From the NCBI GenBank assembly GCA_025463615.1, contig JAODAU010000329.1, positions 1-5,362 on the forward strand: DNA of 5,362 nt, written 5' to 3'. This stretch comes from Microbacteriaceae bacterium (GTDB lineage: Bacteria; Actinomycetota; Actinomycetes; Actinomycetales; Microbacteriaceae). Positions 5,129 through 5,362 of the stretch are shown here, piece by piece; positions within the stretch are counted from its first letter, which is position 1, and the number at the start of each line of letters is the position of its first letter. The position numbers and the translations under genes are program-made. Below the pieces are notes generated by a model. That model was not told where the DNA came from. It did no database searches and was given only the letters and a program-made list of their open reading frames with translations.

Positions 5129-5362
5129 GTCGCTTCGGAGTCGAACGGGGTCGGCACGCCGTCCAGCCGCGACCGCTTCTGGAACGCCGACTCCTCGCCG
5201 GGCTCGCGCGCGATCGAGACCGAGACCGGCTTCACCTCGGCCGGGCCGTCGTCGAGCAGGGCCTCGCGGATGATGCGACGGGGATCGTACTGCCGCGGGT
5301 CGAGCCGCTTCCAGTCCACCTCGTCGAACTCCGGGCCCATCTCGTCGCGCAGGCGGTCCTTC
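5125..5362 (-). CDS. tatB: Sec-independent (Tat) translocase subunit TatB, C-terminal part, N-terminus beyond window
   Basis: The last 79 codons are visible and the frame stays open to the window edge. The segment begins KDRLRDEMGPEFDEVDW and continues RLDPRQYDPRRIIREALL. This matches the charged region after the amphipathic helix of actinobacterial TatB, compare the SELGPEF motif in streptomycete TatB. The rest is an acidic, Pro-rich, disordered-looking tail (GVPTPFDSEAT at the end). TatB is a single-span membrane protein that, with TatC, receives folded proteins bearing twin-arginine signals. The membrane helix and hinge would lie upstream of the window. The internal ATG at 5340 is not a likely start: it has no Shine-Dalgarno sequence and would begin in the middle of the conserved block. 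The assignment rests on family memory, and a short hypothetical protein is the alternative. Confidence 0.75.
   Translation of the reverse strand, partial: KDRLRDEMGPEFDEVDWKRLDPRQYDPRRIIREALLDDGPAEVKPVSVSIAREPGEESAFQKRSRLDGVPTPFDSEAT

Noticed and set aside
5125..5340. A complete 71-residue hypothetical protein starting at ATG 5340
   Set aside because: The frame is open to the window edge, the ATG lacks a ribosome binding site, and the residues on both sides form one TatB-like block.

Overview
The window looks like a chromosomal segment of a high-GC actinobacterium, most likely a member of the Microbacteriaceae. The basis is the strong G/C bias at third codon positions, the leaderless-type starts, a gene resembling mycobacterial GabD2, and an actinobacterial-type TatB tail. 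The assignment comes from recalled family resemblance, since no database search was possible. Coding density is essentially complete: there are five genes, no gap longer than 40 bp, and no RNA gene, insertion sequence or CRISPR array that I can see.

Minus-strand block, 3537 down to 1. Three tightly coupled genes are read leftwards: a 12-segment GPH-type (MelB-like, MFS_2) transporter, a PLP-dependent lyase/decarboxylase of the sphingosine-1-phosphate lyase family, and a cysteine-rich protein that ends in pentapeptide repeats and leaves the window. Both junctions are 4-base stop/start overlaps (ATGA at 2170-2167, GTGA at 701-698), so this is almost certainly one operon with translational coupling.

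Divergent control region, 3538-3577. Only 40 bp separate the transporter from a plus-strand aldehyde dehydrogenase. Each gene has a TAnnnT-type -10 hexamer ending exactly 6 bases before its ATG, which predicts two leaderless transcripts. The -10 of each promoter lies where the -35 of the other would be, so the two directions probably compete for polymerase or share one regulator. An 8-bp palindrome lies between them.

Plus-strand gene, 3578-5128. This is a GabD2-like succinate-semialdehyde dehydrogenase with an intact active site. It ends on the same CTAG tetramer that supplies the stop codon of the opposing gene, which is the C-terminal part of a TatB-like translocase subunit (5362 down to 5125).

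Taken together, transporter + PLP lyase + aldehyde dehydrogenase around one small control region suggests a compact pathway. An imported or internal amino compound would be cleaved or decarboxylated by the PLP enzyme, and the resulting aldehyde oxidised to an acid by the dehydrogenase. The substrate is unknown. The PLP enzyme has the S1P-lyase scaffold but appears to have Asp where S1P lyases carry a substrate-phosphate His, which argues for a different substrate. This pathway is the most interesting hypothesis in the window.
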